A DNA stretch of 64,000 bases from Colletes latitarsis (lineage: Eukaryota; Arthropoda; Insecta; Hymenoptera; Colletidae): assembly GCF_051014445.1 (NCBI RefSeq), contig NC_135141.1, forward strand, positions 28,605,422 through 28,669,421. Direction: 5' to 3'. Positions 46,882 through 61,019 of this stretch are shown here, in pieces. A program made the translations under genes and the position numbers. The notes under the pieces are model-generated. The model worked only from the letters and a program-made list of their open reading frames with translations. It did no database searches and was not told the origin of the DNA. The number at the start of each line of letters is the position of its first letter. The stretch's first letter is position 1.

Positions 46882-48560
46882 AAAGAATCGTTATGTTTCC
46901 TCTAATAACAATCGTGTCGATTAGGTAAATCAGGTTTTACTTAAAAATAATACAGCCCGTTCGTTGGTAGCAATATTTACGTCGTTTTAACAATGAATTT
47001 TAAGCAAGTACGAATCGCCCGCCGCGATAAATCACCGTAATCGTTAGCCGTTAAACTATACACTCGAACAAAACGACCGGCAAACGGACATCAATTTTCA
47101 TCGATAACAAGTTGTTACCGACCGCCCCCGTCGTTCAATAAATTAAACGAACCGTCAACTGCACCGTTAACGAAGAATTTCGTTCGACGACAAAAGTAAA
47201 CTTGTCGCCGCGTCCGGGCGCGTGAAATATTTAACGAGCTATCTCCGCACGATCCGATTTGCAAACTGTTCGCCCCGTGAGCGATTAGTGTTCGTTTAAA
47301 CTTTAATGCCGGCGCGCGAAACGACCGTCCATTTTTCGACCCGTTTTTGTTTTCTCTTTGTCTTTTTCCTCGCGGTCGGAATACGCGAAATAACGAGAAA
47401 CCCGCATCGCGATAATTCATATTACCTCTTGTCTCGTTAGATGTAAGAAAAAAGAAAGAAATTGATATTTATTTGATAACGCGTCGAATGCAAGGGAACT
47501 GAGATACACTCGCGAACGTTATGGACAAATTTTTAAAGTAAAATTCACAGGAATGACGAAGTTGCAGAAGTTTTAATAGATGTAAACAACGTAAGAACGT
47601 TTCCAACAAATTTTTGCAGGCCACTCACGCCGACTCCTATTACATCCATAATAATTAATACTTTTATACGAAATTTTTACAAGTAGTTCAAGAAATATAC
47701 TTTCGAAAACATTAAACATTCGTTAAGAAAGAGTTTGAGTGTTACTCCGAAAAAATTCTTTTAAGCGTTTGCGTTTGTTTGCGTCGAATGGATGAAACGT
47801 ACGCGTTTCGCGTGACAGAAACAGTTAAAATAATTTCTCGCGTCGTTGGAAGACGGTTAAAAATATTGCCAGGTTGCTTTCTAGGCTGCTATTATTCTTA
47901 AACTTCCGACGTTAAATTAATTATGCGATTTGGCGAAACGAGTCCACCCATTTGTCTAGGAAAGTGTTCCTCTGTGATTAACCAAATTACATGGACATTT
48001 TTTCCAGACAGTTTCGAATATCTCGCAAGTTACGCGAAGAAAATTACAGATAACAGAAACACCCTGTACGTGGACTCGAGAAACTCCACGCGATGGAAGC
48101 AAACAGGAAACATTCCTGAGATTAAACATCTACGGACGTTGGGAGAGATGTGTTGCATCGCTGAAGAAGACCAGGATATGCAAAGAGATTTTCTTTGAGA
48201 AAGGAGAGCGCAGACATTTTTGTATTCCGATATTTTAAGGTCAGCTGCCATTTTTCCGTCTCTGCCACTGCTCTTCGCGTTTTCGTGAATAAATAAAAAA
48301 ATAGATCCAGGTGTTTTCTACGGATATTCAAAGATCGATAATAGATGTCGTTTCTCCGCGACAAAGCAACGAGTTGATTTGAAACCAACAAAATAGCTCA
48401 TGTTGTGCAAACCAATCTGCTTGTACTTCCTTCTAAACACTGTGAAACGAAAACTGTGACTTGAATTTCAAAAGACTATAATTTTACGAGACATTTGTTG
48501 ACTTTTTTATGAAAAAGGACTCTTGGAATCAAACAGTGGCGAAGTTATCCCACGTGTCTT
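46882..48560. other. Unique stretch, no gene supported
   Basis: Frames of 91-101 codons (47115-47420 minus, 47923-48198 plus) lack recognised domains. No repeat seen. Confidence 0.5.
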
Positions 48561-48567
48561 CCGCGCA

Positions 48568-48652
48568 TATAAATGCAATGCAGATGTAGACGCGGTTCCC
48601 AGCAGCCATGGCCGCTCAATTTGAACACCAGATGCAGCTCGTGGAGTCGTAG
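48568..48652 (+). other. TATA-like box followed by a 14-codon small ORF in good Kozak context
   Basis: TATAAAT (48568-48574) lies 34 nt before CAGCCATGG. The ATG (48608) opens a 14-codon frame, MAAQFEHQMQLVES, ending TAG at 48650-48652. The start context is near ideal for animal translation, but a frame this short is expected often by chance and nothing else supports expression. Confidence 0.2.
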
Positions 48653-50899
48653 TTAACTGCTGAATTGCAATAGGAGCTTTTTACATTTGACCCGAATCGA
48701 GGCCAGCGTACAGATACGAACGGAGCACATAATATTTTCATGGAACATCTAATACAACCCCGAGTGAGCTATATCTGATCTCTTCCGCCTTACTCCGTCA
48801 CTGTTTATGCGCTTTATTGCTTAAATTATCGTTTAACCATACGCCTTCGAAGACAACGCGTCAACGAGAGATTTCACTTATCACGAGAATGAAAAAATTT
48901 ATTTCGTTGGAAAACTAGCAGACCTTATGTTGTCCGATGCTATTTAACGAATATTCGTTGCTTGTCCATCCAGATGGAAATCAACGTGAGAAACGAGCCA
49001 ATCACGCGATAAATATACTTTCGATTCGCTCAAGTTGCGGAATGCATTGTGCGAATTCGTTGCAAACCCGTACAGGTAAAGTAGGCGAACGTCGATTCGG
49101 TAAAGGCAATTTTCAGTAAAAGCAAACATTTACAACACTCGACAGACGTCGATATATTACTCCAGAATCGAATACATTTTGCCAGACATTTTGTCAATAG
49201 CTAACAAGAACAATACACGAAGTACGAACACCTATCGAAATGAAAACTGTTAAAACTCTCAAAAATATCTATAAAAGTCTTTAACTCGTGATTAAAATGC
49301 TCGAAATCTAATATCGAATACGAGTTATATTTCACAAGCGTTATATAAAACATTAATGTAACATTTAATGTACATTGTTGTGCAAAAGTTACGTGTACTG
49401 TTTACCGTTGAATGTAATTTTACTTTACAACAGAACCCCCAAGAAACACGACTGAATTTCGAAAAGATCATGCAGTGAAAGAAGAAAAAGAACGTTGGTA
49501 TGAAATATGATTCGAAAATCGCGAGAACACCAGTCTGAAAAGATCGTGCATGACAGCTGGTCCAAGATTACCAAGAATGATATTCCTCTCGAGGAGTTAC
49601 AAAAATTACGGAATAAATATTTACGATGAATAAAAAGAAAATGTATTATTTATCTTCCTGTGCATCCACGGTACATATATACTATTCGTGTAGAAGTATG
49701 CGACCACCTTCGTTTTATCGGAAGCGTACAGAGCAAATTCGAAGATTTTCCAATATAACTTTTACCACTATTTCTACGACGAGCACTCACGCAGTAATAG
49801 TAAATTTAAAAATATAAAAGTTTTAATCCATTGTACGTACGTACTTACGCACGATAGTTAAGTTTACAACGAAGTTGAATAAAATAAAATTTACGTACAT
49901 AGTAAAAATTCGAGTCTCGCGATTTGGATATTTATGAGCTTCTCAGACGAGAACGGATTAACCGAGGAAATATTTCACGCGCAGTGAAAATATAATCGGG
50001 CAGATGCATACTTTATGCTATTATTCATTAACTGTCGTCAATGAAATAACGTACGTGGATGAAAGTGATAAATAATTGTGAGACAACGAAAATTAATTAT
50101 TTCTTAATGTTTAATATAAAATGAAACTTACGTACTTCACACACCCGCTCACCCCTCGAAACCGTGAGATTTTATCATAGTAAAAATAAATTGTTTATGC
50201 TTGTGGTGAAACTGCGGAATAAATCTATGTTAAATACTGAATATTAATCGATTTTACACTAAAACCTCGAAGCAAAACGAATTAATCAAACGACAGGAAA
50301 CTGCTTGATTTGTTGGGGGTGTAAACTACTACGAAAGGTCTGTAACTCCACGATTTAAGATTCACGCGTTCCTTTGTGAAAAAAAATAAATATTTCCCCC
50401 CCGAAATCTGTGTGCACGGTACTCACTGTAATTTCGAAGTTGACGACAGCGGAACCAGGTTCCGTGTAAAAGCTGCAACGATTAATTAGGAACAATCGCC
50501 GCGGTTCCGAGACGATCACCGTTGCTCAGCCACGCATTAACCCGTCCGATCCCATCGTCGTCGGTTCGAAACTGTTTTCTATCAGCACCACTCGAACACC
50601 GTTTTCACACTACGCGGGCACAGATCCTTTAACGACGTACTCAAGCCAGCGATTCCTCGATATAACGGGCCACCGTCGATAGTTTCCAAGTTGTTACCCG
50701 AACGAGCTCGTCAAAATATCGCCAGACCGTAAGACTCGAAGCGTATTCTACCGGAGTCTAGCGATTCGTTCGTGTACCATCGTCTCCCTCGAAACGATAT
50801 CGCCTCGTCGTTGGATCGAATCATAGCACAAAACCTCGTGGCGACAATCTCGAAAGGAAGGTTACGGTCCTTGTACCTCGCAATCTTCGTCGACACGTT
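48653..50899. other. Unique AT-rich stretch, nothing recognised
   Basis: Frames do not exceed 63 codons. No shared repeat was found. Confidence 0.55.
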
Positions 50900-51500
50900 T
50901 CTGACGTTTACCCGGGTGCACGTGACCGATTAAAAGCACCGAATTCCTAGGAAATCCTTCGAAATAGTTCGAATCACTCGATCGCGACACTCGTCTCGTA
51001 GACAAACGAACTTACGACGCGAGATCTCGTCTCGTCTCTAGGAACGACTCGAGCATCTCTAAAAATTTTATACGACATCGTCCATCGGGTATCATTATCG
51101 AAGATGCGATTTCCGTGAATCGTTCGGACCCTTCGGATCGGTTCCGGTCGAGCTTGTCCGCGAAACACCCGCGAGAACTTTTATTTTCGAAACCGATCGT
51201 CGCGTTCTATCGATCAAGAATGAAACGACAGCGCGACAGGGACGAACGAGATGATTCTTCTTCGAACAGTTGAACGAAACTGGCACCGGGTGCTCGCGCG
51301 CCACTACGAAAAGGGTCACCTGGCCCGAGAGAAGGCGCGTCGCGGCGTACGTCTCTCTCTGCGACGCGAGCCGAACTGGCGCAAGCTCTTCCTCTGGGGG
51401 TGAAAATCAACGATACGAACCCCTAGCGCTGTCGCGAGCGCGCCAAGATCGCCGCTGCTTCGGTTTACCCGGTTTTTATTAGCCACTCGATCCTCCGACG
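50900..51500. other. CpG-rich island, possible promoter or 5' UTR region
   Basis: Composition rises sharply (for example GGCGCGTCGCGGCGTACG and GACGCGAGCCGAAC around 51330-51380) and 64-74-codon frames are open on both strands. This is the strongest such island besides 28.1-28.5 kb. I see no start codon in a convincing context, no TATA box and no clear splice donor to attach it to a gene. Confidence 0.35.
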
Positions 51501-51525
51501 ATCGTTTCCGTAATTTTTTCCCCCC

Positions 51526-52160
51526 GTTTCGACCCTGAAAACACCCATAAATATTGGCTTTCCCCTACAAAAGCGACGGAACTTTCAATCACCACCCCCG
51601 TCATATTGGTTCTTCGTTCGAGTCAAGTAACATTTGTATTTAAGGAGGGAAACCACTGTGACGACTGAAAGTAAAAGCAATTTTCAAGAATTTTTTTTTT
51701 TGGGCTGACTTTGAAACTTTTTCTGATAAGTGTTCAATGGTTTCGAAAGAACGTTTCTTGAGCTAGTTCTTGTAGGAATTTCGTACGAAAATATTAATTA
51801 TTATAACGTGAGAGGTCTGCAAAAATTTTCACAAGAAATTGTGCAATTTTCTAAAACTATGAGCCAGTAGAAAATCTAAAAAATCTGTGGAAAAGTCAAT
51901 ATTTCGATCAAAATTTCTGTTATTGTACTTCTCTGTAAAAACAGAACTTTCAATCACCACGGCCGCCATATTGGTTTTTCGTTAACTCGAGTTACGATAA
52001 TATTTGTATTTAATAAAACTTGTATTTAATAAAACGTTTCGACCCTAGAAATACCGAGCCACGAGCCATCTTGTACTCTGTCGCTCGTAAACATTGTGTT
52101 TCTCTATAAAAACGAGGGAACTTTCAATCACCATAGCCGCCATATCTGTCTTTATGAGTG
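51526..52160. repeat. Dispersed-element cluster with three GGAACTTTCAATCACCA blocks
   Basis: The block (G)GAACTTTCAATCACCA plus a CCGYCATAT motif occurs at about 51578, 51943 and 52117. GTTTCGACCCT introduces the first and third, about 510 bp apart, which suggests a tandem duplication. Between lie ACCACTGTGACGACTG and GACTTTGAAACTTTTTCTGA, which recur at 23725 and 55390 and, inverted, at 62955-63025. It appears to be a rearranged cluster of one TTAA-type element family; no coding capacity is visible. Confidence 0.65.
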
Positions 52161-55100
52161 ATTACGAAACGACCACATGAAACTCGTAATATTGTTCCAG
52201 TGTAACTGTAAAAATATCACTTTTACCCGTGCAATAAATAAATAGGATGTATAATAACGAAATGCACGCAAAGAGAATGGCGGCAGAATTCGGATCTCTG
52301 ACTCTGTAATTAAGAATAATTATATTTCCATTTAAGGAAGTAGAGCGCACGTTTCCACTCCAAATGGAGGAACTACGTTCGAAAAAGAAAACGCATCGCC
52401 GAAGTTGGCAAATACAGAAACCGTTACTATGGGGATTAGAGAAATTACGAAGCACGATAACAGAGAGCTACATTTATTCCGATAAAACTCGCCCGTATTC
52501 GTTACAAATATTCTGGAAAAAAAAAACATACGTTATATTTATCTTTCATTCCGTTTTAATTATTAATAAGTATATTCTCTACGGCGATGATGGCGCAGGA
52601 GTAGAGAACATGCGATTAAATAGCAAAGTTCCGGCACTAAAGATATGTTATCTCATTAAACTGCGATCTATTATTCTTAACGAAGCTTAATCCAACTCCG
52701 ATGGAGCCGGAGCGAGAAAGAATTAAAAAGCACGTCCCATAAAAACATTGGAGATGTAGATAATATTCGCAAAAAAATCTCTCTTGAGCTGAGTACCGTG
52801 AAATATTTATTTAAAATTTTAAACAATTGCTGCGCCTGCAGTTTCCCCTATAAAAATAACAAGCGAATAACGAACACGTTCGAGACCCCTTTCAAACTAA
52901 AATTTTATTATAATAAAATCAAAGGAAACCGTCGAGTGCATGAAAATGTTAAATAAGCTTGCAGGAGGCCGGGTTTGGATAAATTTGTAATATAAGAATA
53001 GTAAATGAAACGGTGATTATTAATATGTTTCAATCTTAAATCGATAGTCCTGACGGTGCTCGAGTAAAAACAAAGGGGGAGCACATAGACGTTATCCTGC
53101 ATTAAATAATTCAATTGCACTTGCACGGTGACTCTGGGGCTTCAATCTTGCTCGAGTGTGTCGAGAATCGAGGATGTCGGGCCGAAACATTCTCTTCGCG
53201 AATCAAATTACAAGGATGCATGTGCGCCGAAGAATACGAAAGTTTGGAAAATAACGTTAACACGCGAAAGTTACGAGGACACGGATAAATAAACCTACTA
53301 TCGGACACCGCGAAAAGTGGAATGAAATTATTTCGCGAGCGGCTGGGCGCCCGTGAAACACCATCCTGGCAGCGTGTTATACAAAAAATAAATTGAAAGA
53401 AGCGTACGGCGCGTAAGATAAAACCTTTGAATGCGGCGCTTTAAAAACTTTTGCCAGCCGACCGCGCGAAAACTTCCTAAACGAACTATTATATCGCGAC
53501 AACCAAGACGTTTACGCGAATAAAATAGAAACTGGGTAATCTTGCTTCACATTTTCTTTCCTAGTTCTACAACTGTACGTTCCAAATTAGAATTTTAAAT
53601 CGTTCAACGTATTTGGAAATAATTTTTATATTTTAAAAAAAATTCGCTTTGTAACCGAAAAGGTCCCATCATCTGCGTTTTTAAATTTCAAAGAGCGAAA
53701 ACGGGAACACGATTTGGTTATAATCGATATTTACCGAGTTTATAAATTATAAATGAATTTTTCGAGTAAACTACTGTACACGTTTTCGAAATATAACGAT
53801 TTACTGTTCCGTGGAAGCTACTGGATTTGATCATCAATTACAGGCGAAACTACTCTGAGCGCGAAAGGCTAGCCATCGTTTGACCAGATGAATCCTTAAA
53901 AGATTGAACAACGAAGCCATCCATCGTGTTTTACATGCAACACGGGCACACGAATCGAATAACAATTTCGACGGAGTATTGAAACGTTCCAACGTAAAAC
54001 CAGTGTACGTTCAAAGCGCCTTTTACAAGATGCAGTTCATGCATCCATATCGGTGATAGCAAACGAATAGCGTGTGTGTCAATTCTGACACGCGATAATA
54101 TTCTACCGACGCGTTGACGAGTTTACAGCGTATTTTTATTATATCAAATTTCATCTTGTTTGAAACTATATTTTGCCGCAGATCGATCGACGTGGTTACT
54201 TTATCTCTAACAAAATCTAATCAGATTCGCCACGATTAGGTCTAAAAATCAACTGCACCGTAATTATATTGTAATTCCATTTATCGTGTAATAATCTCCA
54301 TTATCTAAAACGATGTGTGATTTTATTTGAACATAATCTCGAGTGAAGCAGTGAGATCGTGTTATAGCAAACGAATCAGCTTACCGTCGAAAAGGTGTCA
54401 AGTGTTTATACGCTGCAAATACAATAAATGAAAATTGTAACTATAGACGCGAATATTTTTTATTTAATCCGGCAATTAATTCATTTCGATAGATACGTTC
54501 GTATCGTTTTCCTAATTTTGACACGCGACTGGTTCATCCGGATGCTGAAATTTATTCGTACGGTCTTATAATCCGTCGCGAGAGTGTTTTATATCCAAAA
54601 AGTTTTAACATTGACAGTCTGCGCTACGTCGATGAAACGAACATACTTTGACATAGATATGTCATCGCTACAAACTCAATGTGCCCGGGAGGTGCGTTCG
54701 AAATATCCAGACGATCAATGTCGTCGAACAACATGGACGCGTTGATCTCTTTTAAACCTCTGCTTTTTTCAAATATTTCAAAACAAACTATTCGTATAAG
54801 AATGCCACAAACCAATAATTTTCATATTTTTTACCTAAACACAGTAACAAAATTATACATTGTACTTGAGTTCGTAGAAATGTTTACAACATGGGGGAAA
54901 AAGATCGTTTTATAGTAAATTTCTCCGAAGCATCTTGAACACTTTCAATTCGTTTCTAATATCGCTCGTCGAGACATGTACAAAATATTTGTACAAGCAG
55001 AGATCAATAAAAATATTTACGTCCCTTTGGTGTAGGCAAGATACTCGAGTTAGTATTTATGCAGAGTTTCAGGAACCTAATAAGCAAATCTTGAGACGCT

Positions 55101-55384
55101 CGGTCTCGAGTATAACGAAATGAGGCAGCAACCTAATTAGAGCAAAAGAAGAAAATTCCAGACGCTCGTTAACAGGTAAATATGTCTCACCCCGAATGGA
55201 TGTCAGGCAAAATGAATGTTTAATAAAATAAATGACGAAACCTCGTTCTCGTTTCTTTCCCTAATTGTCGACCTGAAAAATGAAGCATGCGTTTCTGGAA
55301 AATAAAAAACGGCTAGATATCGACACTGTTTTGCCTACATTAATTATTGCGTTTTCATTGTATAATAAAAGCAATCCTCAAGAA
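52161..55384. other. Unique stretch, no gene supported
   Basis: A 108-codon plus frame (52364-52690, mirrored by minus frames) and shorter ones lack recognised domains. No repeat or RNA gene seen. Confidence 0.5.
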
Positions 55385-55387
55385 TTT

Positions 55388-55445
55388 ATTCGGGGTAACT
55401 TTGAAACTTTTTCTAACGAATGTTTAATGTTTTCGAAAGTCATCG
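55388..55445. repeat. Fragment of the 51.7-kb dispersed element
   Basis: GTAACTTTGAAACTTTTTCT followed by AACGAATGTTTAATGTTTTC matches 51705-51750. A short isolated piece. Confidence 0.55.
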
Positions 55446-58400
55446 TTGCGTATAGAATTTGCAACAAAACAGTGTTTTCAGTGTTTCGACAGAAACTCCA
55501 TCAACGATCCCAGTGCGATTTAGGAGCGGTACACCACCCCCAACGGGAACAGTTTCGTCCACACAGCGTATAGGATTTTTTTACACGCGATTCTTTGCCC
55601 TCTGACATGTTCAACCCCTTCTCTCTTCCGAACCACCTCGTTAAATCCATTTCCGAACAGAGACCGGCTTTCGAAACGATCGTCCGGTTCCCATTAAAAT
55701 CGGATATCTACTTTTTCCACTTCGACGGAGAAGCTTTGATATCTTGCAATATCGTTAATTCAAACGTAATTACAAAAGGACTGTTGTTTTTTAGTAAACC
55801 GAGTCTCGAATTTCGTGGCTGTTGAATCGTAACAGAAGAATCAATAAATAAATTCATCAGGTACTCACCAAAAGAACAACAGGATTCCAATCGACGAATC
55901 CGCGATGCACATCCAGGTGTTTTTCTTCCTGGAAAAAATAATCATATTAATTTACCACTATCTTTCATACATAACTGTTATTCCACCATCGTGTAATAAC
56001 GTGAGAGATATCGATTTATGCAAAAATATTGGCCGCACCCGCGGGGGAAAAAAATATGGTCAAAAATTGTCCCCGTTCAATTCGTTCCGTTCGAATTTAT
56101 TTCTTAGAGTACACTTTCGGTTTAGTATTTATTCTTACGCGTCAAACAAGTTATTCGATCAACTGGTAGCTTTGCTTAAGAATGATTAAACGTTAATTTG
56201 AATAATCGTCGAAGTTTCGAAAGAGGCACAGAAAAAGAAACAAGGAGCAGCGCGCAGACAATAACAGATCTATGGAAACTGACGTTTCTACTCCGTAGAA
56301 AACTGCAGGAAGTCCGTAGAACACTGGCAATTGAACGAGCCTATCGTATCTTTTATAGCCTTTGCAAACGTTCGTGATTCCTTCTACTGATGAACAATAA
56401 TCAGTCAGAAACCTTGGGCTAATAATGCGTTGGTTAAATGGCCGATACAAACGCGTTTAAATCATCGCCCGAGCAGAAAAGAAATCCCCCCGTGTGATCA
56501 GCGATGTAGCGATCCGTCGATTGAAAAACGACGTTTCTGCACGAGCGTGTGATAAATTGCGTGTAATTGGTCGACATTTTACTTTTATCGTGCGTTCCGC
56601 GACGCTCCAACTATCGTATCCTCGAGGACGAGTCGGAGAAACACTTTTTCAAAGCGATTCTCTCGAAATAACTTTCGAATTTTTTTGTAAAAGATTTTTT
56701 AATTTAAAGCTATGAAAAGTTACTTGAATCCTTTTCGTCGCTAATTTTTTGCAAGATCGTGACAAGTTCACTGGAAGAACGAGAACGAATACTTTCCAGA
56801 ATTCTCGTTTTACGACGAGCGTGTGTTATTCTACTAATTTCATTTTCAGTGTAGACATGTTGAAGGAATTCTGTATCGTTAAAATCGCCCGTAGTGTCGG
56901 GAAGTTTTAATCGAAATGCCCCGTCGTTGACGCGTTGACACGTGTGAAACATATCTAATCTCTTCGACAATTTTCTGGGCTGACCATAATCGACAGTTTC
57001 TACTAACGGTCTTATCATTATGGCGCGCAGTGCAGAAAATTGCGATCCAGTAATTCTCCGAAGCCAACGTCGAAACTTGTAAATACGTTGGGAACATCGA
57101 CGTCGGGGACAGGGAAGAAAATGACCTAAGTGGAAGGGAAAAAAAAAGAAACGAAAGCACGGCGTGTACACGTTAAGGGAAAGAGGAAACCTCGCGAGAG
57201 AAGGTCTCGATACCTGCTATCTTAACTAATCTTAACTTGGTTGAAACTTCGTAACCAATCCCACGGGAACTCCGCGAACCTGACTCTGCGAGCACAGGAA
57301 CCGTACAGGACTTCGTGTCCAATCGGTAATCAAACTACTGGCCAATACAATAATCTGCCGCATGATAAAGCGGACCGTTTCGAATACGAAATTGAATCGT
57401 TCACGGTCGTTACGTTCCGACGAAACGTTTAGATAACGCGTGAAATAATTTTCTTGCGCAGAACCTGTAACAAACAGGGTACATCGAAAATTCAAGAGCC
57501 TTTGAAAATCGATACCGTTGTTGGGGAATAACAACATCAATTAACGTGTGATTCCGTTGTTGTTTGATATCACGTAATGTGACTTTCTATAATAAACAGC
57601 AACTAATAAATTGGATCTTCGGAATATTCGTGCACAGAGCGAAAATGGAACTGTAACGCGGAGAAATTCCTGTACATTAAATTGTACAATGAAAGGCAGC
57701 TCGCTTATGTTTTCATCTTGTTACGAAAATTACTACATTTATCTGTGGTACATATCCTTTCGTGTAGATGTTTTTTTTTTAGCGTAATCTGTATTCGTTG
57801 ATTCTTAATTTTTCGTTCGTAACACTCAAGTGTAAGTTTCGAAGAGAACGAAATAACAGGGATCCGAAATTTAAAAATTCGTCGAATATATTCGAATCGA
57901 GTCATACGAGATGCATAAATCACCGCGTAACATCGGTTGCAAGCCTCAAATCTGACTTTACATGCTCGTTTGCGTTTCGTAAAACTGTCAAAAGGCGAAC
58001 TTGTACTTTTCGTTGGTTTTTTAAATAAACCAGCTTGTTATTAAAGTTCTTGATTAGGCTGATCAAAATTCTGAAGATGATCGACGATTAAATGAACATG
58101 AAATAATCGTAGCGTTATGAATCGTGTATGTTAATATTCACGTTGGGTGGAGTAATATATTGCTCAAGGTTTTCAGCAGTATATCGATGGATTCTATTAA
58201 TAAAAGTTCAAGCACGTTATTTCCCCCCATCGTTCGTATTCCTGAATAATTATAAAACAATCCTCTCGAGACACGAAACAAATTATCTTCGTTATTCGAC
58301 GTTACTAACGACATTCATATTTTCTTAACGACACACGCGTCGTGTAATCGATTCAATTTGCAGGAATATCTGTTTTACAATAATTATTTGATATTTTCGT

Positions 58401-60740
58401 AGAAGTCTGTGTCAGAGGTTTCAATTGCACCGCGGATAGCAATATCTCTTTCGAATGCATAGCAACGTCCGGAATGCTTAATACTGGCTGGATTTAAACC
58501 GATATTTTCTGCGTTGTACATATTCGCGTTTTCTCGTCTATTTCATATAGTTGCGTCGAAAAGCTTCGTTCCCGCTTTAATCAAACAATCTAAAATTGTA
58601 TTCGACACACTCTTCTCAATTGATTTGTACCTAGTATATTCCGACGATACAGTAAAAAAATATTTCCAATCGACGCGGTCAAATAATATCGTTAGAAATA
58701 AAATACTTGCAGAACAGAGAGAAAACGATAGTCGTAAGAGACGACATTTAAATTAAATTGATAAGAAGTCTTATCATCTAAAATCTGAAAATGTTCTGGA
58801 ATTTAATATTCCTTTATGAAGAAAGCTCGTGCAGAAAAATGATCTCGAATTCGTGCCTTGAAAATCGCTGGTAATTCGAATAAATGTTAATACTGGTATT
58901 TAACGAATTTAAAAAAAAAATGAAAGAAACTCAATTCATACGAAATAGAGTCGTATAATCGACTACGAAATATTACTGTCGTTTAATACGTTGAAAGCTC
59001 CGGTAACGACAGGGGATCGTGCTCGAATATCCACTCACGAATCTCGTACGCGAGAAGGTGAAGTGCGCATTTGACGAGAGCCGAGTATGTAAATTGGAAA
59101 TGGACATAACTCGACTCCAGATGAAACGTGAGACGTGTATAAATGCGTAATGTATCCAGGCGCACATGTTTCCCGACGTGCGCGAAGAATAAGTGGAAAA
59201 AAGGACGAGAAACGGCGCGTAACGCGAATATGAATCGAAATTCGAATAATAAAAGATGGCATAAATGGGTCACGCATCGAACGGGACAAATCAATTTGTT
59301 TTGCGTTTGTAGTTTCCCTGAACTAAATTTACAGACAATTTTCACTTAAAAAAAAATATAAATGTTCAAACCGGTTCAAATTTTCAAAAGAGTACTCTCG
59401 TAACGTAAGAACAGAAGGTATTACATCGAGTTTTCCCGTAAGCAAGAACCAAAATGAAGTGTCCCTTTCGAGTCGCTTCTTCTTCGACAATTAATCGACT
59501 CTCGGAGCTTGTCATAAACAACCTGCGTTTCTGTACAACGGAGAAACTCCAACTGCCAGGATATACCATTGGAAGCGATGGTGAACGCATTATCTATAAC
59601 GAGAATCTTGAGGAAAGAGCAGGCTACGGATTATTCTGAACCATCACGTTCACAGAGGTAAACGTTCAATCGTGCGCAATACCAATCGCATCGGAGATTT
59701 TAATCGAACGCTAAATTGTCGCTCGCGTCGACTTTGTTACGGTACTGTTTGGTAAATCGTGACCTCCGTAACTTCTGCTCGCCTTCGGTGATATTAATCT
59801 ACGAAATTCTACGACCACGACCGTCGGTAATTAGAATTTTTAGCCCTCGAACACGCAATATGAACATTTATATGGGCAGAGATTATAAATTCAACCATTT
59901 TTAAACCGAGACGCGAAAAGTCTACGACGCTGCGTAATTGTAATTTTCATTTTCAATTCCGATAGAGGAAAAGACACGTCGTTTACAAATTGGATAACGG
60001 AAGCATTCATTATCGTGATAGATTGTTAATTTGTATGACTAATGACGGCGGCTTCGTAACACACGTCAATTTTGTATCGTTAATTGCATCCGACTTCATC
60101 GTTGTTACGTAAAAGAAATTTACCATAACAAAAGCGATAAAAGCGTCGTAACCGCGTCGTGATAATTAAGTAATCAATATACGCTTGATCGCTCTAGAAT
60201 AAAAATAGCGATATTACTTTGAACGCGGACGTTGCATCGAGAAACATAAATAATAATCCTTCGCGAGGAATTATGTAAGTATCAGACGTTCGAGTTGTTA
60301 CATGAGTTCAGGAAGAAATTACAACGATAACATCGAAGGCTCGCATGTATATTCATGTTTGGTTAAACATCTTCGTGCACTCTATAAATAATGAATATTT
60401 TTGTTTACCGAGTATTTCTAAAATCATTATTTGAACATGTGACGAAACTCTGTATATGAGAGACTCGACGACATGCTGCTAGAGAATTTTTCAAACTTGT
60501 TTAAATATTCCAGAAACTCGAGAAAGAATTTTTATGGGACTCGTGACTAATTACGCGCGGGTGCTTATTTATGTGCATACAGACATAGTGGAGAGTACAC
60601 CACGAGGTGTTTTGGGGTACCAAAGCGAGTGACTAGATAACGTTCCCTGAAACATCAAAGTGAAATAAGCTGGAGAGTGTGAAAAAGTTTCATGTTAATG
60701 AGTCAGGTGACCCCATTATCCCATAGTTGAACTTGTCCCT
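55446..60740. other. Unique stretch, no gene supported
   Basis: The longest frame is 153 codons on the minus strand (56710-57171). Its last 100 codons have a charge-balanced, protein-like composition ending SDEKDSSNFS, but I recognise no domain and see no good acceptor upstream. Minus frames of 84-120 codons at 58973-59345 overlap one another. No repeats shared with the window. Confidence 0.45.
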
Positions 60741-60912
60741 ATGTTTCAACATTTTTTCACGATTTGGACAATCCTAAACTTGTCATACCTCGAAGGGAGA
60801 AGACTCATTTCGGGGTCACCGTTTCTTGCGATCGTTAGAAGAAAATTCACCGCGTGAGCTTCTTGATTTTCATTACAGGTCGTTTGTAGCAATGTGATTT
60901 CGAGCGTCACAC

Positions 60913-61019
60913 CTTGGAGCGAGCTCCGCCGTTTCTGCATAGAAGGCGATAACACGTACCCGGAACAATGGTGGGCGCAGTGAAACGGTCTATCTGGGAC
61001 GGGGATCGCACGGAAGAAG
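60913..61019 (-). other. Candidate internal exon 2 (weak)
   Basis: Minus strand: acceptor TCCTATTCTTGCAG ends at 61020 and donor CCAAG|GTGTGA follows 60913, giving 107 nt. Taken after the candidate exon at 61408-61638 (phase 1), it continues open with SSVRSPSQIDRFTAPTIVPG and ...CYRLLCRNGG and stops only after the donor. No known domain is evident. Another frame is also open through this region, so chance is a serious alternative. Confidence 0.15.

Noticed and set aside
56710..57171. 153-codon minus-strand frame with protein-like C-terminus
   Set aside because: The composition is suggestive, but there is no convincing acceptor, no recognised domain and another 93-codon frame overlaps it; would need conservation data.
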